From the NCBI GenBank assembly GCA_017614505.1, contig JAGABT010000009.1, forward strand, positions 1-41,702: DNA of 41,702 nt. Reading direction: 5' to 3'. Below the pieces are notes generated by a model, which saw nothing but the letters and a program-made list of their open reading frames with translations, ran no database searches and was not told where the DNA came from. The position numbers were made by a program, and so were the translations under genes. Source of the stretch: Selenomonadaceae bacterium (GTDB lineage Bacteria > Bacillota > Negativicutes > Selenomonadales > Selenomonadaceae). This document shows, one piece after another, positions 23,675 through 31,902 of this stretch (positions within the stretch are counted from its first letter, which is position 1; each line of letters opens with the position of its first letter).

Positions 23675-26365
23675 CTGCACATACATTTCAAACAGCCGCG
23701 CCACTATCTCCGCCTCCGTCATTTTCGCGCTGAACCCATACGCCCGCATTACCGCCAAATCGTTCGCGCGGTGCGCCGCTCGCAATTCTTTCGGCATCGT
23801 CAGCTCGCTGTACAGCTCCGCCAAACTCGCCGCCGGATACTTCGCCCGCTCCTCAAGGATTTTCGCCGCCGTCGCCTCTATCAAAGCCCGCTCCTTCGCA
23901 CTCGGCTCGCACCACGGAAAATTATTGTACACTATCGTTGCCGAATATCTGTAGCTCGTTCCCAAATATCCCGCAACGACACGCATCCACGCATTGTGAA
24001 CAATCGAAGTCAAAACGCCGAAATGATACAGCGTCGCTCCAGGAATAGTAAACGCAAGATTCGTCGTAATAACTTCCGGCGTCATAAATCCAATCGGAAC
24101 GTACCGGCGACTTTCACCACTGACACTTGGAACTAAAATATAATTGCTGTCGGGCTGTCGAATTTCCTGAAAAAGCGTAGGCGTTTCAGCATCTTTACGC
24201 GTGGCGGCTTTTGGACTTTGCAAACGAAAATCTCTGACAGCTTTGACGCGTTTCATAACGTGTTTCATTTTGCTGAGTTCATTCGGCGGACAATTTTCAA
24301 GCCAAAGACACCAGCGTTTTTTGCCTTTGATAAATTCTTCGGAGCCGAGCAACGGGCGAATATATTTCAGCGCGAGCGGCTCAGCTTTAACGAACGCGTC
24401 ATAATCAGCGGCTTCAATAATTAAATTTCCATTGTCAGTCGGCTGGCTGCCTTTAATCATAATCGGCGCGTCACAGATTGGCGATTTGCGGCTTTCGACG
24501 TAAACATTGGGCGCGTCGAGGAGATAGCCGTTGATATTGCTGGCAGGCGTGGCGTAGATTTTTTCAACGCGTTCGCCGTTGTCGCCTTTGTCAACTTCGA
24601 CGGTGAAGATTTTTTTTTGAGCGGGATTAGGGGCGCGGCTGAAGGCGATAATGACGACGTGAACCTGAGCCATGTCGGAGGATTCGCTGAACCACTTGAA
24701 AGTTGTGTAGGCGAAATCGATATGAGCGCGGATATTGTTCCAGAGGGCGGCGACCTGTTCGCCCTGGCAGATAGAATTGGTGCTGACGAGGGCGGCGCGG
24801 ATATTGGTGCCGCTGATAAAATCGTCGGCTTTTTTGTACCAGCCGGTAACGTAGTCGAGGGATTTGAAGGCGGGGAAAACGGCGGTAATGTCAGCTTTCT
24901 GTTCGGCGGTCTGCCCTTTGGTGCCGACGAAGGGCGGATTGGAAATGATGTAGGAGCATTCGGCGGCGGAAATGACGCTATTCCAGTCGACGCGCAGGGC
25001 GTTGGCTTCGACGATGTGTGGGATTTTTTTAAGCGGGAAATGCTGAGGCGTGAGGTTGAGAATTTCGGCGATTTTCTGGCGCATTTGAATTTCGGAAATC
25101 CAGAGGGCGGTTTTGGCTACGGCGACAGCGAAACCGTTAATTTCGATGCCATAGAACTGGTCGATAGAAACTTTGATAGCGTCCTCAACGGTAGAAAAAG
25201 CAACGCCGTCGGCGACGAGAACTTCAAGGATAGAATTTTCGAGTTCGCGCAGGAGCAGGTAGGATTCGGTAAGGAAATTGCCGGAGCCGCAGGCGGGGTC
25301 GAAGATTTTGACGCTGGCGATATCGCGCTGGAGAGCGAATAAATCTTCGCGGGAAGTGGCGGCTTCGAGTTTGTCGTAGAAAGTATCCATGAACAGGGGA
25401 TTGATGACTTTCTGGATATTTTCTGGGGCGGTGTAGTGAACGCCGTGTTCGTGGCGGATTTTTTTATTGACTTCGCTGAGGTTGAGAACGGATTCAAAGA
25501 CGGCGCCGAAGATTGTGGGATTGATGTCGCGCCAGCGTAGAGCGCAAAGGTTGTTGAAGAGAATATCGCGGGTTTTGGGCGTGAAGTTAGGGAAGTCAAA
25601 TTCTTCGTCGTTGAAGAGCCCGCCGTCGACGTAAGGGAAATTTTTGAATTCGTCGTAAGGGCTGCGATTTTTCAGCGGCGTATTGAGGATTTTGAAAATG
25701 TCGAGCAGGGCGCGGCGGGTATCGTTGTGCGTTTCGAGATAATCCTGGAAAATTTTATCGCGGCTGAAAATCTGAGCGGAATCGGCGTACATGCAGAAAA
25801 CGAGGCGGACGCAAAGTTTGTTGAGGCTGTCGAAAGTTTTGGCGCTGTCTTTGTCGACGTAGTAGGTCTGCATAGTTTCGTAGAGTTCGTGGACGGCGTA
25901 GGCGGCGTCGAAGGTCAGCTTTTTTTCGGCGTCGAGGTTGCGGCGCGGCTTAATGAGAAAGCTGAAGGTCTGGAATTTATCGGGCAGTTCGGTGAGCAGA
26001 ATTTTGACAGGGGCGGCGTCTTTTTTAATTTTGTCGAGGTCGTAGATAATAAATTCGCGGAAGTTGCAGGTGATAATCCAGCGGGCTTTGCGGGAAAAGT
26101 TGAGTGCGTCGTCGTAGCGTTTAGCCTGCGCGAAAACCGAATCGTCGAGCGGGACGTGGGAACTTTTCTGTTCGATAATGACGCGGGTGTCTTTGAGGTA
26201 AGCGTCGATGAATCCGCTGGAAACCTTGAGTTCAAATTCGACGTAGGATTCAGGTTTGTCGACGCCGGAGACATCGCGCAGGAACTGGAGCCAGAATTTT
26301 TGAGCCTCGCCTTTCTCGTAGCCGCGCCCGTTCCAGTCTCGGACGAAATTTTTAATGCTGTTCAT
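23657..26365 (-). CDS. MmeI-like type IIG restriction-modification protein
   Basis: 902 residues, close to MmeI (919). The N-terminal nuclease domain has a PD-(D/E)xK-like site (GFIDAYL...VIIEQKSS). A helical linker leads to the methyltransferase with motif I FDPACGSGNFLTE (about residue 355) and motif IV SNPPFVGTKG for N6-adenine methylation. The C-terminal part would recognise DNA. One chain can thus both cut and methylate. ATG 26365 overlaps the DUF1810 stop as ATGA and has no ribosome site, so it is coupled. Strand base skew changes inside the gene near 24.3-24.5 kb, which may mark a swapped recognition region. Confidence 0.82.
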   Translation of the reverse strand: MNSIKNFVRDWNGRGYEKGEAQKFWLQFLRDVSGVDKPESYVEFELKVSSGFIDAYLKDTRVIIEQKSSHVPLDDSVFAQAKRYDDALNFSRKARWIITCNFREFIIYDLDKIKKDAAPVKILLTELPDKFQTFSFLIKPRRNLDAEKKLTFDAAYAVHELYETMQTYYVDKDSAKTFDSLNKLCVRLVFCMYADSAQIFSRDKIFQDYLETHNDTRRALLDIFKILNTPLKNRSPYDEFKNFPYVDGGLFNDEEFDFPNFTPKTRDILFNNLCALRWRDINPTIFGAVFESVLNLSEVNKKIRHEHGVHYTAPENIQKVINPLFMDTFYDKLEAATSREDLFALQRDIASVKIFDPACGSGNFLTESYLLLRELENSILEVLVADGVAFSTVEDAIKVSIDQFYGIEINGFAVAVAKTALWISEIQMRQKIAEILNLTPQHFPLKKIPHIVEANALRVDWNSVISAAECSYIISNPPFVGTKGQTAEQKADITAVFPAFKSLDYVTGWYKKADDFISGTNIRAALVSTNSICQGEQVAALWNNIRAHIDFAYTTFKWFSESSDMAQVHVVIIAFSRAPNPAQKKIFTVEVDKGDNGERVEKIYATPASNINGYLLDAPNVYVESRKSPICDAPIMIKGSQPTDNGNLIIEAADYDAFVKAEPLALKYIRPLLGSEEFIKGKKRWCLWLENCPPNELSKMKHVMKRVKAVRDFRLQSPKAATRKDAETPTLFQEIRQPDSNYILVPSVSGESRRYVPIGFMTPEVITTNLAFTIPGATLYHFGVLTSIVHNAWMRVVAGYLGTSYRYSATIVYNNFPWCEPSAKERALIEATAAKILEERAKYPAASLAELYSELTMPKELRAAHRANDLAVMRAYGFSAKMTEAEIVARLFEMYVQLTKSR

Positions 26366-26784
26366 GATTTGCACAGGGCGGCGGTATTATCGTCGCGGCT
26401 GCCTCCAAAATATTTGTCGAGGACGCGCTGGAAAATTTCGCAAGTCGGGTCGGCGAGCGCGAAGAGCGTCATGGACGAGCGGAGCTTGATAGCGTCGACG
26501 TGACTGCCCATAACTTTCTGCGCGTCAGTGTCCGGCAAATCGAGCAGAGCCTGAGTGATTTCCTTAAGGCGGCTGGCGAGGGTTTGGTTGGCGAGATAGG
26601 CGCGGGCTTCGTTCAAATCGGCGATACCGTAGAATTTGGCGGTGGAACTTCTGCCGAGGGCGGCGAGCTGCGGGAAGATGTACCAAATCCAGTGGGAAGT
26701 TTTACGCCCTGCGCGAATTTCGCTGAGCGCGGTGGAATAGTCTTCAGCCTGCGCGTCGAGGAATTTGGAAAAATCATAGTTCAT
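26362..26784 (-). CDS. DUF1810 family protein
   Basis: 140 residues with the family pattern: FLDAQAEDYSTALSEIRAGRK, then SHWIWYIFPQLAALGRS, EARAYLAN and KLRSSMTLFA. Function is not established. It lies directly before and overlaps the restriction-modification gene, so the two form one transcription unit. AGGAGG precedes the ATG. No promoter of its own was found between it and the pckA terminator; read-through from pckA is possible. Confidence 0.85.
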   Translation of the reverse strand: MNYDFSKFLDAQAEDYSTALSEIRAGRKTSHWIWYIFPQLAALGRSSTAKFYGIADLNEARAYLANQTLASRLKEITQALLDLPDTDAQKVMGSHVDAIKLRSSMTLFALADPTCEIFQRVLDKYFGGSRDDNTAALCKS

Positions 26785-26805
26785 GTGAGTGCCTCCTGTA
26801 CAAAA

Positions 26806-26836
26806 AAAGCCCCGCGTCGAAACCGAGGCAGGGCTT
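26806..26836 (-). terminator. pckA terminator
   Basis: On the minus strand a GC-rich stem built from AGCCCTGCCTCGG and CGACGCGGGGCT is followed by seven T. Confidence 0.8.
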
Positions 26837-26859
26837 GACAGATTAACCGTGAAAAAATC

Positions 26860-28476
26860 TTAGAGCTGCGGACCGGCAGGCACGAGGGCTTTACCGGCGG
26901 CGTTGTATTCGTATTTCTTGAAGTTCTTGATAAAGCGGGCGGCGAGGTCCTGCGCCTTCTTATCCCATTCGGACGGGTCGGCGTAAGTGTCGCGCGGGTC
27001 GAGAATGCTGGTAGCGACGCCTTCGAGTTCAGTCGGAACTTCGAGACCGAAAATCGGAATTTTCTTGGTCGGGGCGGAATTGATAGCGCCGCCGAGGATC
27101 GCGTCGATAATGCCGCGGGTGTCTTTAATGGAAATGCGTTTGCCGGAGCCGTTCCAGCCGGTGTTGACGAGGTAAGCTTTGGCGCCGGATTTTTCCATGC
27201 GTTTTACGAGTTCTTCAGCGTACTTGGTGGGGTGGAGTTCGAGGAACGCCTGCCCGAAGCACGCGCTGAAAGTGGGCGTAGGCTCGGTGATACCGCGTTC
27301 GGTGCCGGCGAGTTTGGCGGTGAAGCCGCTGAGGAAATAATATTTGCACTGTTCGCTGGTAAGAATGGAAACGGGCGGGAGAACGCCGAACGCGTCCGCG
27401 CTGAGGAAGATGACGGATTTGGCAGCGGGACCGTGGCTGTCGGGGCGGACGATTTTTTTGATGTGGTAAATCGGATAGCTGACGCGGGTGTTTTCGGTAA
27501 CGGATTTGTCAGCGAAATCGATTTTGCCGTCCTTGTCGACGGTGACATTTTCGAGAAGGGCGTCGCGGGTGATAGCGCCGTAGATGTCGGGCTCGGCAAC
27601 GGGGTCGAGGTTGATAACTTTAGCGTAGCAGCCGCCTTCAAAATTGAAAACGCCAACGTCGTCCCAGCCGTGTTCGTCGTCGCCGATAAGCAGGCGTTTC
27701 GGGTCGGTGGAAAGCGTGGTTTTGCCGGTGCCGCTGAGACCGAAGAAGATGGCGGTATTTTCGCCGTTCATGTCGGTGTTGGCGGAGCAGTGCATAGCGG
27801 CAATGCCCTTGAGCGGCAGGAAGTAGTTCATCATGCTGAACATGCCCTTTTTCATTTCGCCGCCGTACCACGTGTTGAGGATAACCTGTTCCTTGCTGGT
27901 GACGTTGAAGACGACCGCCGTGGTGGAGTTCAAGCCGAGTTCTTTCCAGTTTTCAACCTTAGCCTTGGACGCGTTGTAAACGACGAAGTCGGGTTCCTGA
28001 TCGAATTCTTCCTGCGTTTTGGGGCGAATGAACATGTTGGTGACGAAATGCGCCTGCCAGGCAACTTCCATGATGAAGCGGATTTTCATGCGGGTATCTT
28101 TGTGGGTGCCGCAGAAGCCGTCGACGACGTAGAGTTTTTTGTTGGAGAGTTCCTGAATGGCGAGCTTTTTGAGTTCGTTCCAGCTTTCGACGGAGCATTT
28201 CTTGTTGTCGTTTTTGTATTCGTCGGTAGTCCACCAGATTTCGCCAGGAGCGCCTTCTTTGGTGGTGTCGTCGTAGACGATGAATTTATCCTTGGGCGAG
28301 CGACCGGTAAATTCGCCGGTCATGACGTTGATTGCGCCGAGTTCGGTTTCCTGCCCCACGTCGAAGCCTTCGAGACCAGGTTTGGTTTCTTCGTTGAAAA
28401 GCACTTCGTAAGTCGGGTTGTAGAGGACTTCGGTCGTGCCGGTGATTCCGTATTTCGTCAAATCCATCATTAGCAT
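26860..28476 (-). CDS. pckA: ATP-dependent phosphoenolpyruvate carboxykinase
   Basis: 538 residues. Interconverts oxaloacetate plus ATP with PEP, CO2 and ADP; in succinate- and propionate-forming rumen anaerobes it usually runs towards oxaloacetate. The kinase loop is [11 protein letters not shown], followed by [12 protein letters not shown] (metal site). The substrate-binding [12 protein letters not shown] is near residue 60, and [10 protein letters not shown] is near the C-terminus. ATG 28476 follows GGAGG by 8 bases. The coding strand is C-rich, unlike its neighbours. Confidence 0.97.
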   Translation of the reverse strand: MLMMDLTKYGITGTTEVLYNPTYEVLFNEETKPGLEGFDVGQETELGAINVMTGEFTGRSPKDKFIVYDDTTKEGAPGEIWWTTDEYKNDNKKCSVESWNELKKLAIQELSNKKLYVVDGFCGTHKDTRMKIRFIMEVAWQAHFVTNMFIRPKTQEEFDQEPDFVVYNASKAKVENWKELGLNSTTAVVFNVTSKEQVILNTWYGGEMKKGMFSMMNYFLPLKGIAAMHCSANTDMNGENTAIFFGLSGTGKTTLSTDPKRLLIGDDEHGWDDVGVFNFEGGCYAKVINLDPVAEPDIYGAITRDALLENVTVDKDGKIDFADKSVTENTRVSYPIYHIKKIVRPDSHGPAAKSVIFLSADAFGVLPPVSILTSEQCKYYFLSGFTAKLAGTERGITEPTPTFSACFGQAFLELHPTKYAEELVKRMEKSGAKAYLVNTGWNGSGKRISIKDTRGIIDAILGGAINSAPTKKIPIFGLEVPTELEGVATSILDPRDTYADPSEWDKKAQDLAARFIKNFKKYEYNAAGKALVPAGPQL

Positions 28477-28512
28477 TGTATCAGCCTCCAAAAAATTTTT
28501 TTAGCGCTATGA

Positions 28513-28541
28513 ATAATATATTATTTCAGCGCGAATGTCAA
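28513..28541 (-). promoter_or_regulatory. sigma-A promoter of pckA
   Basis: Consensus TTGACA (28536-28541), 17-base spacer, TATTAT (28513-28518). Its -35 box lies in a 21-base sequence repeated exactly inside the RTX-lectin gene. Confidence 0.9.
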
Positions 28542-28545
28542 TTTG
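28525..28545. repeat. 21-bp exact direct repeat, left copy (right copy 28791-28811)
   Basis: The two copies are in the same orientation and bracket repeat copy 5 and the rpiB-like tail. The left copy holds the pckA -35 box; the right copy encodes QIDIRAE in the RTX-lectin protein. Confidence 0.9.
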
Positions 28546-28576
28546 GATTAACTTTCTTTCTGGTGCAAAATTAAAT

Positions 28577-28713
28577 CAGCATTTCTTTTGGCGAAAATTA
28601 TTACGGCATTTCTTTTTGAAAAAAGAAACGCCTAGCAAAGAAAAACTGGGCCGCATAGGTCGCATCCGGCGACCTGTGACGGCCCGCGCGCCGTCCATGG
28701 CGCGCTTCTTTTT
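28577..28713 (+). repeat. three-hairpin intergenic repeat, copy 5
   Basis: Same orientation as copy 4, with nearly identical core: ATAGGTCGCATCCGGCGACC, then GCGCGCCGTCCATGGCGCGC and CTTCTTTTT. Two GCATTTCTTTT modules precede the core. It separates the 3' end of the RTX-lectin gene from the pckA promoter. Confidence 0.9.
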
Positions 28714-28718
28714 CGCGT

Positions 28719-31397
28719 TCATTTACTTTCTAACGCGGAAATTTTTGCAATGCGGCGGTTATGGCGTTCATCGTTAGAAAAATCCGTTCCTTCAGCGCGA
28801 ATGTCAATTTGATTCTCAGCAAGCGCGGCGGTATCCTGCGCGAAATTTGTGCTGGAATTGCTGGCTGAAATATTGCCGACAGAATTTGTTTCAATCAACG
28901 AATCGAGGTCGGCGCCGGTTGAAAAATTGTTGTCGTCGACGAACCAGTAGCCATTGTAGCCGCTCACACCGTCCCATTCGCAAATTAAGCCATGTTGCTG
29001 TATACTTATACCTATACTACCAGTAGTGGGAGTATCATCCCACCTTCCATTAGTATTTACCTGCTCAGTGTACATTTGAAGACAGTCACCGGAACCGTTC
29101 GGCTCACTGTCAGCCCAATTACTATAGCTCCAATTTTCGCCGGTTATCCATTTCCAGCGATTGTTGCTGTCTTTAAAACCACCGAGCCAGTAACTGTTTT
29201 TTGAGCCTTTTTCATAAAGCAGATTCTCAATAACAGTTTGCTCATTCGCGTCGGTGATAGTCAGCAAATGCCCGCCGAGATTTTCGCAAAAAGTTTTGGC
29301 GTCGCTCCAGGTCATACCGTCATTGTAAATTTTGTAGTAGTGTCCATTGTAAGGCAGAGCGTCGCTGGGAATATTTGTCACGCGGCTCATCGAAACGAGC
29401 GCGCCGTTGAGATATTTTCCAAGTGTGCCGTTGCTGTACGCAATGGTAATTTCTTTGTCCTTGCCGCCGGTGACTTTGACAGAGCCGGAGCCGATTTTGA
29501 AAGTCACGTCGTTATTTTTGAGCGAGCCGCTGACGGAAGTTGCGCCGTCGATATAAATTTTGTCGCCAGTGGTAAAATCAGCGATAATGTCTGCGCCGTC
29601 GCCTTTCGTGTAGTAGAAAACGTCTTTGCCCGCGCCGCCGGTAAGACAGTCATTTCCTTTGCCGCCAATCAGCGTATCTGCGCCCGCTCCGCCAACCAGC
29701 GTATCCTTACCAGTTCCGCCGTTCAAAGTATCTGCACCGCTGCCGCCGAGGATTCTGTTATCTTTAGCGTTACCGATGAGCTCAATCGCGCTGGTTCTGC
29801 CTGAAGCGTTCAGCGTAACGAGCGAAGAATACGCGCTGAGGTCGGGAGCACTGCTGGCAGAAGAATTTATCGTGACGGCTGTAGCTTTGGCAAGGTCGCT
29901 GTTGTTGAAGTTCAAACCTGCAGCAATACCGCCGTAAGTTTTGGTTGCGCCGGATGCGTCAATCACCGTGACAGCGCTGTTGCCAACGCCATTGAGCGTG
30001 ATTTTGCCACTGCCAATCGTTAGTACGCCGTCCTTGCCGCTTTTGACGGAATAGCCGGTGACCGTCACGCCGCTGCCGATTTTGATTTTATCCTGCCCGC
30101 TGACATAATCCGTGATAACATCGCTGCCGTCGCCGCTCTCGTAGTAAAAAACATCAGCGCCAGCTCCGCCAGTCAGACAGTCATTACCTTTACCGCCAAT
30201 CAGCGTATCGTTACCAGCGTCGCCGAAAAGTTTGTCCGTGCCCTCGCCGCCATAGACAGAATCTTTGCCGTTGCCGCCGTAAATGGTATCGTTACCTTTG
30301 CCGCCGTACAGAGCATCCGCGCCGGAGCCGCTGTAAATCACATTGGCGTTAGCGTTGCCGTTGATTGTGACTTTTGAAGTGTACGCCGTGGCGTAAATTT
30401 TCTTGACTTTCGTCTCGTAGTCGTCAGAATTAATCTTGTTGCCGACGCCCGCAGGAATTGTAACTTCGCTCAGATTCGCGCTGTAATGAAAATCGCTGGC
30501 AGGTTCCGGCAGTTCGATAAAGCTTGAGCCCAGAATTTTCTTTGCCGCCGCGCTGAACTTTTCCGCCGCCGCCTGAATCGTAGTGTCACTCTGTCGATTT
30601 CCGACCGCGTCCGCCAAATTTTTGTAAAGAATCGCCAGCGTCCCGTATTCGCGCAGATTTGTCTTGGTGAAGTCGTCGTTAATGTTGGTCAGAAAATCAT
30701 TTATCAGCGTGCGGGCGTATTCGGCGGAAATTTTTTTGAACGCAGTGTTTTTCGTGATTTTAGTCCATTCGCTGTTAGTCGCGTTGCCGAAAGCTGCTTT
30801 CCAATAAGTTGCCGCCTCGGAAATTAGCGCCTTGCGAAATGCTTTTTTTGCGTAAGCTATCGTATCGGCGCCGAGCTGGTGAAGGGCGACAGTGTATTTG
30901 GCGACGGCTTCATTCCAGTTGGTAGAATTTTTCGCCTGCAGAATCGCGCTGCTGGTTCCTTTGTAAACCGTGATAACGCCGACATTTTTCCAGCCAAAAT
31001 CAATTTTGTAATTAACGGTTGTGCCGTTTTCGTCGACGGGTACAGTCGCTTCTTCAATCGTCGGCAAAATTTTACTAATCTCAGCGGCGATTTTCTTAAT
31101 TTGTTCGCCCTCGTTGAGGGAAAGTTTGTCGCTGAAAAAAGATTTATCCAGACCGTCGGAAATTTTCTGAGCAATCGCCTCATAAACGTCTTCCGGAATT
31201 GTAAAGCGCGTGCCGATAAAGCTTGGCGTTTGGAATTGCTTTTTCCAATCAGCCAGCGCCTTTGACGCGTCAAGTTCGTCAGCGCTGTTGACTTTACTTC
31301 CAGCCGCCTTTTTCACGCCAGCCGTAAGTTTAGCTTCGATGGCGTCGAAATTTTTTTCAGCGGCTTCAAGGATTTTGCTTTTTGTTACTTTAGCCAT
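28719..31397 (-). CDS. RTX-repeat protein with C-type lectin domain
   Basis: 892 residues, no Sec signal, so type I secretion is expected. Residues about 1-330 are helical. Two RTX calcium-binding blocks follow (about 356-420 and 549-595; GGxGxDxLxGG nonapeptides such as GGKGNDTIYGG). A C-type lectin domain spans about 678-806: TWSDAKTFCENLGGHL, YWLGGFKD, the sugar-binding EPN (about 766), a WDD in place of WND, and a final CEW. Residues about 870-892 repeat the RpiB C-terminus. EPN suggests mannose-type sugars. Likely a secreted or surface adhesin; no secretion genes are in the window. AGGAGG lies 8 bases before ATG. Confidence 0.85.
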   Translation of the reverse strand: MAKVTKSKILEAAEKNFDAIEAKLTAGVKKAAGSKVNSADELDASKALADWKKQFQTPSFIGTRFTIPEDVYEAIAQKISDGLDKSFFSDKLSLNEGEQIKKIAAEISKILPTIEEATVPVDENGTTVNYKIDFGWKNVGVITVYKGTSSAILQAKNSTNWNEAVAKYTVALHQLGADTIAYAKKAFRKALISEAATYWKAAFGNATNSEWTKITKNTAFKKISAEYARTLINDFLTNINDDFTKTNLREYGTLAILYKNLADAVGNRQSDTTIQAAAEKFSAAAKKILGSSFIELPEPASDFHYSANLSEVTIPAGVGNKINSDDYETKVKKIYATAYTSKVTINGNANANVIYSGSGADALYGGKGNDTIYGGNGKDSVYGGEGTDKLFGDAGNDTLIGGKGNDCLTGGAGADVFYYESGDGSDVITDYVSGQDKIKIGSGVTVTGYSVKSGKDGVLTIGSGKITLNGVGNSAVTVIDASGATKTYGGIAAGLNFNNSDLAKATAVTINSSASSAPDLSAYSSLVTLNASGRTSAIELIGNAKDNRILGGSGADTLNGGTGKDTLVGGAGADTLIGGKGNDCLTGGAGKDVFYYTKGDGADIIADFTTGDKIYIDGATSVSGSLKNNDVTFKIGSGSVKVTGGKDKEITIAYSNGTLGKYLNGALVSMSRVTNIPSDALPYNGHYYKIYNDGMTWSDAKTFCENLGGHLLTITDANEQTVIENLLYEKGSKNSYWLGGFKDSNNRWKWITGENWSYSNWADSEPNGSGDCLQMYTEQVNTNGRWDDTPTTGSIGISIQQHGLICEWDGVSGYNGYWFVDDNNFSTGADLDSLIETNSVGNISASNSSTNFAQDTAALAENQIDIRAEGTDFSNDERHNRRIAKISALESK
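28725..28790 (-). repeat. duplicated rpiB 3' end fused to the RTX-lectin gene
   Basis: About 58 aligned bases here match the 3' coding end of rpiB (about 31916-31983) at roughly four bases in five. The encoded TDFSNDERHNRRIAKISALE corresponds to TDFSGDERHNRRIGKISALE in RpiB. Confidence 0.85.
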
Positions 31398-31445
31398 AAG
31401 TCATTCCTCCTAAATAAAAATCGAATAAAGAACTTATGTAAAATG

Positions 31446-31473
31446 ATTATACTACCCCCCCCCATTTTAGCAA
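31446..31473 (-). promoter_or_regulatory. RTX-lectin promoter with G9 tract in the spacer
   Basis: TTGCTA (31468-31473) and consensus TATAAT (31446-31451) on the minus strand are 16 bases apart. Nine of the spacer bases are consecutive G (31455-31463). Length change of the tract would move the boxes relative to each other and alter promoter strength. Confidence 0.8.
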
Positions 31474-31486
31474 GCCTGTAATAAAA

Positions 31487-31515
31487 AAACGCCTCGCCAT
31501 TAAGCAAGACGCTGA
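31487..31515 (-). terminator. terminator of the permease-rpiB-XRE operon
   Basis: GCGTCTTGC and GCGAGGCGT pair (three G-U) and seven T follow on the minus strand. It shields the RTX-lectin promoter from upstream transcription. Confidence 0.75.
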
Positions 31516-31521
31516 AAATTT

Positions 31522-31902
31522 TTATTTCGATTCGGGCGCGGCGATTTTAATTCCGGCGTCCTTCATCGCCAGTTCGATTTGCGCCAGCCGCGTCTTTATT
31601 TCCGCCAGTTCTGTCGACGCAGATTTTTCGCGCGGCTCAGATGTTTGCTTTTCCGGCGCCATCAAATTTTCTTGAGAAGTCCAGTGCGGCGTCGGGTCGT
31701 CCGTCAAACCGCTCAAATAGTCAAGCGAAACGTTACAAATTTTCGCCATTTCCGCCGCGCGCTTGATTGAAGGGATTTGCGCATTTTCCCTCGCCTCATA
31801 TGCCGCGTATGTTCCTTGCTTGACGCCGAGCCTGGTTGCCATTTCGCCTTGCGATATTCCTGCCGATTTTCTTGCCGCTATAAGTCTTTCACGAAACTTC
31901 AT
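31522..31902 (-). CDS. XRE-family transcriptional regulator
   Basis: 126 residues. An N-terminal helix-turn-helix of the Cro/CI type (RERLIAARKSAGISQGEMATRLGV, then YEARENAQIPS) spans about residues 1-65. A polar linker and a C-terminal coiled-coil helix (about 95-115), probably for dimerisation, follow. Its ATG overlaps the rpiB stop as ATGA, so the two are co-translated. The gene next downstream is the RTX-lectin gene, a possible target. Confidence 0.85.
   Translation of the reverse strand: MKFRERLIAARKSAGISQGEMATRLGVKQGTYAAYEARENAQIPSIKRAAEMAKICNVSLDYLSGLTDDPTPHWTSQENLMAPEKQTSEPREKSASTELAEIKTRLAQIELAMKDAGIKIAAPESK

Noticed and set aside
23492..24136. Plus-strand ORF running from the hairpin array into the restriction gene
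   Set aside because: No ribosome site, Arg-rich antisense translation after 23657; the repeated EQPSTWYLK reflects the DNA repeat and not a protein.
24617..26503. Two long plus-strand ORFs opposite the restriction-modification gene
   Set aside because: Shadow frames caused by C-rich codons on the minus strand; no coding signals of their own.
27232..28473. 413-codon plus-strand ORF opposite pckA
   Set aside because: Antisense shadow of pckA with Gly/Val/Phe-rich nonsense composition and no ribosome site or family motif.
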